This document shows, in pieces, positions 25,416 to 33,262 of a stretch of 64,000 bases of DNA (the stretch's first letter is position 1; every line of letters begins with the position of its first letter). The DNA is from JADLGL01 sp050184415. GTDB lineage: Bacteria > Pseudomonadota > Alphaproteobacteria > Rhizobiales > Kaistiaceae. The stretch covers positions 3,505 through 67,504 of the forward strand of contig JBFXAJ010000019.1 of the NCBI GenBank assembly GCA_050184415.1. The letters run 5' to 3'. The notes beneath the pieces are model-generated. The model saw nothing but the letters and a program-made list of their open reading frames with translations, was not told the DNA's origin and searched no databases. The position numbers were made by a program, and so were the translations under genes.

Positions 25416-26575
25416 GGCCGCACCGTGATGACCTGGCCGCCGGAATCCACGGCCGCATTCTCGGTCAGGATGATCCCGTAGGGCGCCGAGAGGTCCACGG
25501 AGAAGGCGTGGAGCGTGTAGTCGTGCTCGTTGAAGGCGTAGAGGGTCGGGATCTCCTCGTCGGTGACCGCGAGGCTGACATAGCCCGGCTCGAGCTGGAA
25601 CCGGTAGAGCAGCGTCTCGTTGCCGACGTCGATGGCCCAGATCTCGGTGCTGCCATCCTTGTGGCTGCCGTCATAGGGCTCGTTATGGACGGTCACGAAG
25701 AGGACGTCGTTCGCCTCGTTGTAGGCGGAGACTTGATAGCCGCCGGGCGCGAACGGCTCGTCGAGTGTGTCCCCGAACGAGAAGGTGCCGACGAGCGCCG
25801 GCGTGTCGCTGGCGTCCGACACCCGGTAGACGTCGCCGCCATAGGACACGAACAGGAGTTCGTCGCCGGTGCCGCGCTCGCCATGGCTGAACAGCGGATC
25901 GACATCCGCGTCGAAGATCGCGGTCGCGTTCTGCGACGCGATCTCGGTGCCGGCGTCGTTGAGGACGAAGGTCTGCGCGGTGCCGTCGCCGCAGAGCATG
26001 GTCCATTTGAGGCCGGTCGTCGCCGGATAGATGTTCCAGCACCCCGGCGTCGGCACCTCCATCGTCACGGCTCCGGCCTCGAGGTCGACGACCGTGACCG
26101 AAGCCGCCGGCGTCGCGTTCATCACGAGGGCGAAGCGCTCGTCGGCGGCGAGCTGGAGAAGGTTCTCGTACGGGCCGACCATGGCGATCTTCGGCGGCAG
26201 CGCGATCTCCGCGGTGCGCGTCAGGGTCGCGACGTCGAACACCTGGAGCACCATCTCGGTGTCGCCTTCGGTGAAGCGCTCGAGATAGGTCGAGATGGTG
26301 TAGGCGGTCGTCCCGTCGGCCGAGAGCTGGGCCTGCGCCATCGAGCCCGTGCTCATCCCGCCCTTGTAGTCGAAATCGTCGGCGGCGAAGACCTGGAGCG
26401 TGCTCGCGCCGCTCCAGCTCTGGTCGAGGACGAACATGTTCGGACCCGGATCGATCGCGGCCTTGACCCCGACGGTCTCGAACGGGATCGGCGGGGGAGG
26501 CTCCTGCGCGGAGCCGGGTACCGCCAGCAGGGGGGCACAAGCCGTGCTGAGGAGGATCGCCAGGGGCTTCTTCAT
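25412..26575 (-). CDS. aauB: Amine dehydrogenase heavy chain (beta propeller)
   Basis: Large subunit of the periplasmic TTQ enzyme, 387 residues with a signal peptide (ending near PGSAQE). The rest follows the seven-bladed propeller of PF06433 proteins, with 'NMFVLDQSW', 'QAQLSADGTTAYTISTYLERFTEG' split around residue 95, 'DADVDPLFSHG' and 'GSTEIWAIDVGNETLLYRFQL' split near residue 325. It shields the light chain and shapes the substrate channel. It is the first gene of the operon, divergent from the riboswitch-nrdAB unit, so the promoter must lie in 26576-26766. Confidence 0.9.
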   Translation of the reverse strand: MKKPLAILLSTACAPLLAVPGSAQEPPPPIPFETVGVKAAIDPGPNMFVLDQSWSGASTLQVFAADDFDYKGGMSTGSMAQAQLSADGTTAYTISTYLERFTEGDTEMVLQVFDVATLTRTAEIALPPKIAMVGPYENLLQLAADERFALVMNATPAASVTVVDLEAGAVTMEVPTPGCWNIYPATTGLKWTMLCGDGTAQTFVLNDAGTEIASQNATAIFDADVDPLFSHGERGTGDELLFVSYGGDVYRVSDASDTPALVGTFSFGDTLDEPFAPGGYQVSAYNEANDVLFVTVHNEPYDGSHKDGSTEIWAIDVGNETLLYRFQLEPGYVSLAVTDEEIPTLYAFNEHDYTLHAFSVDLSAPYGIILTENAAVDSGGQVITVRP

Positions 26576-26766
26576 ACGGGTCTACTCCGTGTGGGTTGGC
26601 CGCAAATAAGCACTGCTGAACAAGCCCGGCTATTTGAAACTGCGGGCACGACTGCCTGCTGCGCAGGCATTTCCGCAACTGCACAATAGCGCGGCGGCAC
26701 GAACATCAGTGGGCAGTCCGCTCAGGATGTTGACGATGGCGCCCGTCGGGCCTCTATATCTGGTGG
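26576..26766. other. Divergent promoter spacer between aauB and the riboswitch
   Basis: There is no gene here. It holds the promoters for the amine dehydrogenase operon (minus) and for the riboswitch transcript (plus). A 7-bp palindrome TGCCTGC-TGC-GCAGGCA lies at 26653-26669 and could be an operator. No -35/-10 pair could be fixed with confidence. Confidence 0.45.
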
Positions 26767-26935
26767 TCACGGTCTGCCGACTCGGTCGGCGGCCAAGAGG
26801 GAACGCCGGTGAAATACCGGGGCTGCCCCCGCAACTGTAAGCGGTAGCTCCTGTCCGATCTTTAGCCACTGAGCCATGCGGCTTGGGAAGGCCGAACAGC
26901 GAGCCGCGACCCGCGAGCCAGGAGACCTGCCGTGA
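26767..26935 (+). promoter_or_regulatory. Cobalamin (B12) riboswitch
   Basis: The conserved cobalamin aptamer elements occur in order: AGAGGGAACGCCGGTGAAA, CCGGGGCTGCCCCCGCAACTG, TGTAAGCGG, GCCACTG, GGGAAGGC and the B12 box GCGAGCCAGGAGACCTGCC at 26913-26931. TCACGG at 26767-26772 pairs with CCGTGA at 26930-26935 as the closing stem. It precedes nrdA by 108 bp. Known riboswitches of this class lower expression when adenosylcobalamin is present. Confidence 0.95.
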
Positions 26936-27043
26936 CACCGAACGTCCACGGGCGGGGTGCCCGGCGGGTCGCAGCGACGATGCGCGTTCCCGCGCCTCCC
27001 GCCCGTCCCCTCGTGCCCCCGCCGCAACATCACGGGGCTCCTG

Positions 27044-30000
27044 ATGGCTGTCGCTGCAGTTCACCTTTCGCCGCCGACCGTCGCGCCGGTCGCGACTCCG
27101 GACCACCAGGTCATCCGCCGCAACGGCACGGTCACTCCGTTCGACGCGTCGAAGATCACCGTCGCTTTGACGAAGGCGTTTCTCGCCGTCGAAGGAAACG
27201 CGGCTTCGGATTCGCGGCGCATCCATGAGACGGTGGACGACCTCACGGGCGAGGTCGTGGCCGCGCTGACCCGTCGGCCGGAACTCGGCCGCACGTTCCA
27301 CATCGAGACGATCCAGGACCAGGTCGAGCTGGCGTTGATGCGCGGCGGTCACCACAAGGTCGCGCGTGCCTATGTGCTGTACCGCGAGGAGCGCGCCAGG
27401 GCGCGAGCGGCCGAGACCCTCCGCGTCGTGGCCACTGAGCCGGCGGTTCGCGTCCGGCTGTCCGACGGGACGCTCGCCCCGCTCGATGCGGCACGCCTCG
27501 AGCGCATCATCATCGAAGCCTGCGCCGGCCTCGAGGGCACCGCGGCGGACACGATCCTCGGCGAGACGCTCCGCAATCTCTATGACGGCATCGCGCCGGA
27601 CGAGCTGTCCCTGGCGCCGATCCTCGCCGCCCGCACGCTCGTCGAGACCGAGCCGAACTACGCCCAGGTCAGCGCCCGTCTCCTGCTGGACCGGCTGCGG
27701 CGCGAGGCGCTCACATATCTGGCCGGGCGTCCGGACCAGTCGACACAGGAGGAAATGGCGGGCCGCTACGCCGACTATTTCGCCGGCTTCGTGGCCGCCG
27801 GCATCCGGGCCGAGCGGCTCGATCCAGAACTCGGCCGCTTCGATCTCGCCCGGCTCGGCGCGGCGCTGAAGCCGGAGCGGGACCTCGCCTTCCAGTTCCT
27901 CGGATTGCAGACCCTCTACGACCGCTACTTTCTGCACGATGGCGGCGTCAGGTTCGAGCTGCCGCAGGCCTTCTTCATGCGGGTGGCGATGGGCCTCGCG
28001 CTTCGCGAGATCGACCGCGAAGCCCGGGCGATCGCGTTCTACGACCTCCTGTCGTCGTTCGACTTCATGGCCTCGACGCCGACGCTCTTCAATTCCGGCA
28101 CGCCGCGGCCGCAGCTCTCATCCTGCTTCCTCACGACGGTGCCCGACGATCTCGACGGCATCTTCAAGTCGGTGAAGGACAATGCTTTGCTGGCAAAATA
28201 TTCCGGCGGCCTCGGCAATGACTGGACGCGGGTGCGCGGCCTCGGCGCCCACATCAGGGGCACCAATGGCGAGAGCCAGGGCATCGTGCCGTTCCTCAAG
28301 GTCGCCAACGACACCGCGATCGCGGTGAACCAGGGCGGGAAGCGGAAGGGCGCGGTGTGCGCCTATCTCGAGACCTGGCACATCGACGTCGAGGAGTTCC
28401 TCGACCTGCGCAAGAACACCGGCGACGAGCGCCGCCGGACCCACGACATGAACACCGCCAACTGGGTGCCGGACCTCTTCATGGAGCGGGTCGAGGCCGA
28501 CGCCGGGTGGACGCTGTTCTCGCCCGACGAATTTCCGGAATTGCACGACCTCTACGGGCCGGCCTTCAAAGTGGCCTATGAGGCGGCCGAAGCCCGAGCC
28601 GACCGCGGCGAGGTGAAGGTCTGGAAGCGCGTGCGCGCCGTCGACCTCTGGCGCCGCATGCTGACGATGCTGTTCGAGACCGGGCACCCCTGGGTGACGT
28701 TCAAGGACCCGTGCAACATCCGATCGCCGCAGCGGCACGCGGGCGTCGTCCACTCCTCGAACCTCTGCACGGAGATCACGCTCAACACGTCGGACAGCGA
28801 GGTCGCGGTCTGCAATCTCGGTTCGGTCAATCTCGTCAACCACGTTGGCCCCAACGGCCTTGACCGGGCGCGCCTCGCGCGGACGGTCGGCACCGCGATG
28901 CGGATGCTCGACAATGTCATCGACATCAATTTCTACACCATCCCCGAGGCGCGCCGGTCGAACCTCCGGCACCGGCCGGTCGGCCTCGGCCTGATGGGCT
29001 TTTCCGACGCGCTCCAGGCGCTGCGGATTCCCTACGCCTCGGGCGACGCGGTGCGCTTCGCCGACGAGAGCATGGAGGTGATCTCCTTCCACGCCATCTC
29101 GGCCTCGGTCGACCTCGCGGCCGAGCGCGGGCGCTATCCGAGTTTTGAGGGCTCGCTGTGGTCGAAAGGCGTGCTGCCGATCGATTCCGTCGAGCTTCTT
29201 GTCGAAGCGCGGGGCGGGCTCGACCTCGACCGCTCGCGGCGCCTCGACTGGGAAGCGCTCCGCGCCCGCGTCGTATCCGTCGGCATGCGGAACTCGAACA
29301 CGATGGCGATCGCGCCGACCGCGACGATCTCCAACATCTGCGGGGTCTCGCAGTCGATCGAGCCCGGCTACCAGAACCTCTTCGTCAAATCGAACATGTC
29401 CGGCGATTTCACCGTGGTGAACGCGGCGCTGATCCGCGATCTCAAGGCCCGCGGCCTGTGGGACGAGGTGATGGTCTCCGACCTCAAATATTTCGACGGC
29501 TCCGTGGGCGCCATCGATCGGGTGCCGGACGACCTCAAGGCGCTCTATGCGACCGCTTTCGAGATCGATTCAGACTGGCTGGTCGAGGCTGCGGCCCGGC
29601 GCCAGAAATGGATCGACCAGGCGCAGTCGCTGAACATCTATTTGGCCAACCCGTCGGGCCGAAAGCTCGATGCGCTGTATCGGCTCGCGTGGCGGCGCGG
29701 GCTGAAGACGACCTACTACCTCCGCACGCGGTCGGCGACGCATGTCGAGAAATCGACGCTGCGGGCGACGGACGGGAAGCTGAATGCGGTAGCGGTAGGT
29801 GGTGCCTCGGAGGCCGTCCCGGATCGCCCGTTCCCCTCACCCAGGTCGAGCGCATCCCGCCCGAACGGCGCGGCGATCGTTGGGAACGGCGACCTTGCCT
29901 CATACTCCTCCCCGGCCCCCGAGCCGGGGCCTAATGGCGGAGCGGCCAACCACAGCCGCGCCGTTGGGGGAGGCCAATGGGCCCCGGGTCAAGCCCGGGG

Positions 30001-30142
30001 AGGAGGTCTTGGCGAGGTTGCGCATACGGGCCGCGTCGGCGTGAGCGGTGTTGCCGTCGGCGCTGCCACCCCAGACCTCATCGTCCTCGCCGAAAGCGCC
30101 GCCTGCCTCATCGACGACCCGACCTGCGAGGCCTGCCAGTGA
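27044..30142 (+). CDS. nrdA: Ribonucleotide reductase large subunit NrdA (class Ic type)
   Basis: Reduces ribonucleotides to deoxyribonucleotides together with NrdB. The protein has 1032 residues, long for NrdA but near the Chlamydia class Ic size. An ATP-cone lies at about residues 20-115 (VIRRNGTVTPFDASKI), then the RNR N-domain and the barrel. Catalytic residues are Cys361 (SSCFL), Asn573-Cys575-Glu577 (SSNLCTEI), Cys590 (VAVCNLGS) and the radical-transfer pair Tyr891-Tyr892. The C-terminal redox pair is CEAC at the very end. Residues ~916-996 are a Pro/Gly-rich linker encoded by a palindromic repeat. ATG 27044 is chosen over the earlier frame, which overlaps the riboswitch region. Confidence 0.93.
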   Translation: MAVAAVHLSPPTVAPVATPDHQVIRRNGTVTPFDASKITVALTKAFLAVEGNAASDSRRIHETVDDLTGEVVAALTRRPELGRTFHIETIQDQVELALMRGGHHKVARAYVLYREERARARAAETLRVVATEPAVRVRLSDGTLAPLDAARLERIIIEACAGLEGTAADTILGETLRNLYDGIAPDELSLAPILAARTLVETEPNYAQVSARLLLDRLRREALTYLAGRPDQSTQEEMAGRYADYFAGFVAAGIRAERLDPELGRFDLARLGAALKPERDLAFQFLGLQTLYDRYFLHDGGVRFELPQAFFMRVAMGLALREIDREARAIAFYDLLSSFDFMASTPTLFNSGTPRPQLSSCFLTTVPDDLDGIFKSVKDNALLAKYSGGLGNDWTRVRGLGAHIRGTNGESQGIVPFLKVANDTAIAVNQGGKRKGAVCAYLETWHIDVEEFLDLRKNTGDERRRTHDMNTANWVPDLFMERVEADAGWTLFSPDEFPELHDLYGPAFKVAYEAAEARADRGEVKVWKRVRAVDLWRRMLTMLFETGHPWVTFKDPCNIRSPQRHAGVVHSSNLCTEITLNTSDSEVAVCNLGSVNLVNHVGPNGLDRARLARTVGTAMRMLDNVIDINFYTIPEARRSNLRHRPVGLGLMGFSDALQALRIPYASGDAVRFADESMEVISFHAISASVDLAAERGRYPSFEGSLWSKGVLPIDSVELLVEARGGLDLDRSRRLDWEALRARVVSVGMRNSNTMAIAPTATISNICGVSQSIEPGYQNLFVKSNMSGDFTVVNAALIRDLKARGLWDEVMVSDLKYFDGSVGAIDRVPDDLKALYATAFEIDSDWLVEAAARRQKWIDQAQSLNIYLANPSGRKLDALYRLAWRRGLKTTYYLRTRSATHVEKSTLRATDGKLNAVAVGGASEAVPDRPFPSPRSSASRPNGAAIVGNGDLASYSSPAPEPGPNGGAANHSRAVGGGQWAPGQARGGGLGEVAHTGRVGVSGVAVGAATPDLIVLAESAACLIDDPTCEACQ
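29800..30010 (+). repeat. Palindromic repeat element inserted in frame in nrdA
   Basis: Two hairpins mark it: CCCCGGC-N6-GCCGGGG at 29910-29929 and CCCCGGG-TCAAG-CCCGGGG at 29982-30000. The surrounding sequence looks like intergenic repeat DNA of alphaproteobacteria rather than NrdA coding sequence, yet the frame stays open through it. It lies in the flexible linker ahead of the C-terminal CEAC tail. The outer borders are approximate. Confidence 0.65.
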
Positions 30143-31275
30143 GCGCGCGCGCCAACTTGCTCGACTGGTCCGAACCTGCCGGCGCTCCGTCACGCGCGGA
30201 GCCGACGCTGCCGTTCCTGGCCGAAGCCACCGGCCTCGGCGCCATCGACCGCGGCGCCGCTCGCGTCTCGGTCGACGACAAGGCGATGATCAACGCCCGC
30301 GCCGACGTGAACCAGCTCCTGCCGCTGAAATATCGCTGGGCATGGGAGAAGTATCTCGCCGCCTGCAACAATCACTGGATGCCGACGGAAGTGTCGATGC
30401 AGGCCGACATCGCGCTGTGGAAGTCGCGCGACGGCCTTACCGACGACGAGCGGCGGATGATCAAGCGCAATCTAGGCTTCTTCGCCGCCTCCGAGAGCCT
30501 CGTCGCGAACAACATCGTACTCGCGATCTACCGGCATCTCACCAACCCCGAGTGCCGGCAGTATCTGTTGCGTCAGGCCTTCGAGGAGGCGGTCCACACC
30601 CACACCTTCCAGTACGTCGTCGAAAGCCTCGGGCTCGACGAGGGCGAGCTCTTCAACATGTATCGCGAGGTGCCGTCGATCACCGACAAGGCGGCCTGGG
30701 CGCTCCGCCACACGCAGCATCTCGACGACCCGGGCTTCCGCACCGGGACGCCGGCGGCGGACCAGGCGTTCCTCCGCGACCTCGTCGCGTTCTACGTCGT
30801 CTTCGAGGGGATGTGGTTCTACACTGGCTTCGCGCAGATCCTGTCGCTCGGCCGGCGCAACAAGATGGTCGGCATCGCCGAGCAGTACCAGTACATCCTC
30901 CGCGACGAGAGCCTGCACCTCAATTTCGGCATCGACGTCATCAACCAGATCAAGGCGGAGAACCCGCAGCTCTGGACGCGTGCGTTCCAGGACGAGATCC
31001 GCGGGATGATCCGCGAAGTGGCGGAGCTCGAGGCCGCCTACGGCCGGGACACGATGCCCCGCGGCTTCCTCGGCCTGAACGCCGCCTTGTGCGAAAAATA
31101 CATGCACTTCATCGCCAACCGGCGCGCCGCGCAGATCGGCCTGTCACCCGTGTTTACTGCGGCGGAAAACCCGTTCCCGTGGATGTCGGAAGCGATGGAC
31201 CTGAAGAAGGAGAAGAACTTCTTCGAGACCCGGGTGATCGAATACCAGAATGGCGGCGCGCTGGGCTGGGAGTAG
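30139..31275 (+). CDS. nrdB: Ribonucleotide reductase small subunit NrdB, class Ic (Mn/Fe type)
   Basis: Radical-generating subunit of 378 residues, started at GTG overlapping the nrdA stop (GTGA). Metal ligands are Glu119, Glu150, His153, Glu223, Glu257 and His260. The position of the radical Tyr (E-x-x-H-x-x-x-Y) is Phe157 in 'EEAVHTHTFQY', and the first ligand is Glu where class Ia has Asp. From memory of the Chlamydia trachomatis protein, all seven sites align with its E89, E120, H123, F127, E193, E227 and H230 at a constant offset of 30. That protein uses a Mn(IV)/Fe(III) centre instead of a tyrosyl radical. The end 'KEKNFFETRVIEYQ' is also Chlamydia-like. Confidence 0.94.
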   Translation: MSARANLLDWSEPAGAPSRAEPTLPFLAEATGLGAIDRGAARVSVDDKAMINARADVNQLLPLKYRWAWEKYLAACNNHWMPTEVSMQADIALWKSRDGLTDDERRMIKRNLGFFAASESLVANNIVLAIYRHLTNPECRQYLLRQAFEEAVHTHTFQYVVESLGLDEGELFNMYREVPSITDKAAWALRHTQHLDDPGFRTGTPAADQAFLRDLVAFYVVFEGMWFYTGFAQILSLGRRNKMVGIAEQYQYILRDESLHLNFGIDVINQIKAENPQLWTRAFQDEIRGMIREVAELEAAYGRDTMPRGFLGLNAALCEKYMHFIANRRAAQIGLSPVFTAAENPFPWMSEAMDLKKEKNFFETRVIEYQNGGALGWE

Positions 31276-31606
31276 GCGGCGCGATGAAGGGGCCGTTGGC
31301 GGAATACGTTTGTCCGAAAGCGGCCGATCGTGGGAGCCGGCTGGTGCAGTTCCGCCTCTCCGGAGAATGGCTTTCGAGGGCGCCCGGCGTCGACGCGATG
31401 GCGCAGTATTCTGTGCGTCGCGGCAAACACAATGGCCAATGCAAAGCAGCGAGCGGCGCCGTTTGCTTCGGCGCCCGCTCGTTCGACTTAACGTGTCATC
31501 TTTCCGCCAAAGAGTCTATTGCGCCGTACGACAAAGGGCGCTTTGCTGACCCCCACGGCTGGCGACCCTACGGGGCCGACCGGCTCCGTAAGAGGGGAGT
31601 CAAGGA
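31276..31606 (+). other. Spacer after nrdB with terminator-like hairpin, then dppA promoter region
   Basis: No credible gene was found in these 331 bases. A GC-rich stem-loop at 31450-31481 (CGAGCGGCGCCG against CGGCGCCCGCTCG, one bulge) may end the nrdAB transcript. The sequence after it is less GC-rich and should hold the dppA promoter. A ribosome-binding site (GGGGAGTCAAGGA) stands before the dppA ATG. Confidence 0.5.
31450..31481 (+). terminator. Probable nrdAB terminator hairpin
   Basis: A 12-bp stem with one bulge and a short T-containing loop, 175 bp after the nrdB stop and 126 bp before dppA. There is no long T-run after it. Confidence 0.45.
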
Positions 31607-33205
31607 ATGCGAAAGACCACGTTGTTCTTGGCCGCGGCGGCCTTTGCCGCAACGGCCTCGACCGCGGCCCTCGGGCAGACGCTCGTATACTGCTCCGAAG
31701 GCGCGCCCGAGGGGTTCGACCCCGGGCCCTACACCGCAGGCACCACGTTCGATGCTACCCGGCCGGTCTATGACCGGCTGATTCATTTCGAGCCCGGCAC
31801 ATCCTCGGTCGGCGAAGGCCTGGGCCTCGCCGCAAGCTGGGAGGTCTCGGAAGACGGCCTCACCTACACCTTCCATCTGAAGCCGGACGTCGCCTTCCAC
31901 ACCACCGAGTGGTTCACGCCGACGCGGACGCTCAACGCCGACGACGTGATCTTCAGCTTCATGCGCCAGGGCGACGAGGCGAACCCCTGGTATCAGTATA
32001 GCGCCGGGGTCACCTGGGAATACTACAACGCCATGTCGATGCCCGATCTCGTCGAGAGCATCGAGCGCATCGACGACCTGACCGTCGCCTTCCATCTCAC
32101 CCGGCCCGAGGCCCCGTTCCTCGCCAATCTCGGCATGGACTTCGCCTCGATCGTCTCCAAGGAATATGCCGACCAGCTCGAAGCGGCCGGCAACATGGCC
32201 CAGTTCAACCAGCTTCCGGTCGGCACCGGGCCGTTCCAGTTCGTCGCCTACCAGCAGGACGCCACGATCCGCTACACGCGGAACAACGACTATTGGGGCG
32301 AGCCGGCGGGCATCGAGAACCTCATCTTCTCGATCACCGTGGACGCATCCGTCCGTGCGCAGAAGCTTCTCGCGGACGAATGCGATATCATGCCGTATCC
32401 GAACCCGGCGGACATCGCCGTGCTCGACGCGGACGCCAACATCACCGTCCATCAGGCCGAAGGGCTCAATGTCGGCTTCCTCGCCTACAACACGCAGCAG
32501 GCGCCGTTCGACAATCCGGCCGTCCGCAACGCGCTGAACATGGCGATCAACAAGGAAGCCATCCTGGCGGCGGTCTATGAGGGCGCCGGCCAGATCGCCG
32601 TGAACCCGATCCCGCCGACGATGTGGTCGTACAACACCAACGTGACCGACTACGTCTACGATCCGGACGCGGCCCGCGCCGCGCTCACCGCCGCCGGCGT
32701 CGAGAACCTGACGATGAATGTGTGGGCGATGCCGGTCAGCCGCCCGTACAACCCGAACGCCCGCCGCATGGCCGAGCTGATCCAGGCCGACTTCGCCGCG
32801 GTCGGCGTTACGGTCAACATCGTCACCTATGAGTGGGGCGAGTATCTCGAGCGCTCGGCCGCGGTCGACCGCGACGGCGCCGTCCTTCTCGGCTGGAACG
32901 GCGACAATGGCGATCCCGACAACTTCCTCGCGGTCCTGCTCGGCTGCGATGCCGTCGGCGGCGCCAACCGTGCCCAGTGGTGCAACGACGAGTTCAATGC
33001 CCTCATCGAGCAGGCCAAAGTCCTCCCGGACCAGGAGGAGCGCGCCGCGCTCTACATGCAGGCCCAGGAGGTCTTCCATCGCGAAGCGCCGTGGGCCCCG
33101 ATCGCGCATTCGGTCGTGTTCATGCCGATCCGCGACGAGGTGCAGGGCTATGTGATGAACCCGTTCGCCATCCACGAATTCTACGGCGTGACGGTCACCG
33201 AGTAG
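31607..33205 (+). CDS. dppA: Dipeptide ABC transporter substrate-binding protein DppA-like
   Basis: Family 5 periplasmic binding protein of 532 residues with a signal peptide (cleavage near ALGQ). It opens with 'TLVYCSEGAPEGFDPGPYTAG', the typical DppA start, and continues with 'PVYDRLIHFEPGT', 'LNADDVIFSF' and 'GTGPFQFVAYQQD'. The Cys in 'VYCSEG' and the pair 'LGCDAVGG...QWCND' are disulfide positions in DppA-type proteins. It leads an operon with two permeases and two ATPases, so dipeptide (or haem/5-aminolevulinate) import is likely. The exact ligand is inferred. Confidence 0.92.
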   Translation: MRKTTLFLAAAAFAATASTAALGQTLVYCSEGAPEGFDPGPYTAGTTFDATRPVYDRLIHFEPGTSSVGEGLGLAASWEVSEDGLTYTFHLKPDVAFHTTEWFTPTRTLNADDVIFSFMRQGDEANPWYQYSAGVTWEYYNAMSMPDLVESIERIDDLTVAFHLTRPEAPFLANLGMDFASIVSKEYADQLEAAGNMAQFNQLPVGTGPFQFVAYQQDATIRYTRNNDYWGEPAGIENLIFSITVDASVRAQKLLADECDIMPYPNPADIAVLDADANITVHQAEGLNVGFLAYNTQQAPFDNPAVRNALNMAINKEAILAAVYEGAGQIAVNPIPPTMWSYNTNVTDYVYDPDAARAALTAAGVENLTMNVWAMPVSRPYNPNARRMAELIQADFAAVGVTVNIVTYEWGEYLERSAAVDRDGAVLLGWNGDNGDPDNFLAVLLGCDAVGGANRAQWCNDEFNALIEQAKVLPDQEERAALYMQAQEVFHREAPWAPIAHSVVFMPIRDEVQGYVMNPFAIHEFYGVTVTE

Positions 33206-33218
33206 CGAAAGACATGGC

Positions 33219-33241
33219 GGGCGCCGGCCAGACCGGCGCCC
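33219..33241 (+). terminator. 9-bp hairpin between dppA and dppB
   Basis: GGGCGCCGG and CCGGCGCCC pair perfectly around a five-base loop just after the binding-protein stop. It likely stabilises the dppA part of the message or lowers read-through into the permease genes. Confidence 0.5.
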
Positions 33242-33262
33242 GTCCCAACGCATCGCGGGCGA

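Noticed and set aside
23698..26575. Calling the operon methylamine dehydrogenase (mau).
   Set aside because: The light-chain sequence blocks fit aralkylamine dehydrogenase better, and mauF, mauC (amicyanin) and mauG are absent. The heavy chain, MauE and MauD do not discriminate.
26653..26669. A palindrome upstream of the B12 riboswitch considered as a terminator.
   Set aside because: It lies upstream of both divergent transcripts, so it cannot terminate either. It is kept only as a possible operator inside the spacer entry.
30139..31275. Calling NrdB an ordinary class Ia subunit.
   Set aside because: The radical Tyr is replaced by Phe157 and the first ligand is Glu. A sequencing error is unlikely because the rest of the protein also follows the class Ic pattern.
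30048..31781. A 577-codon plus-strand frame overlapping nrdB and the start of dppA, with a possible small gene from 31284.
   Set aside because: It is out of frame with nrdB and dppA, has no plausible start signal for a real product, and its composition is that of a shadow frame.
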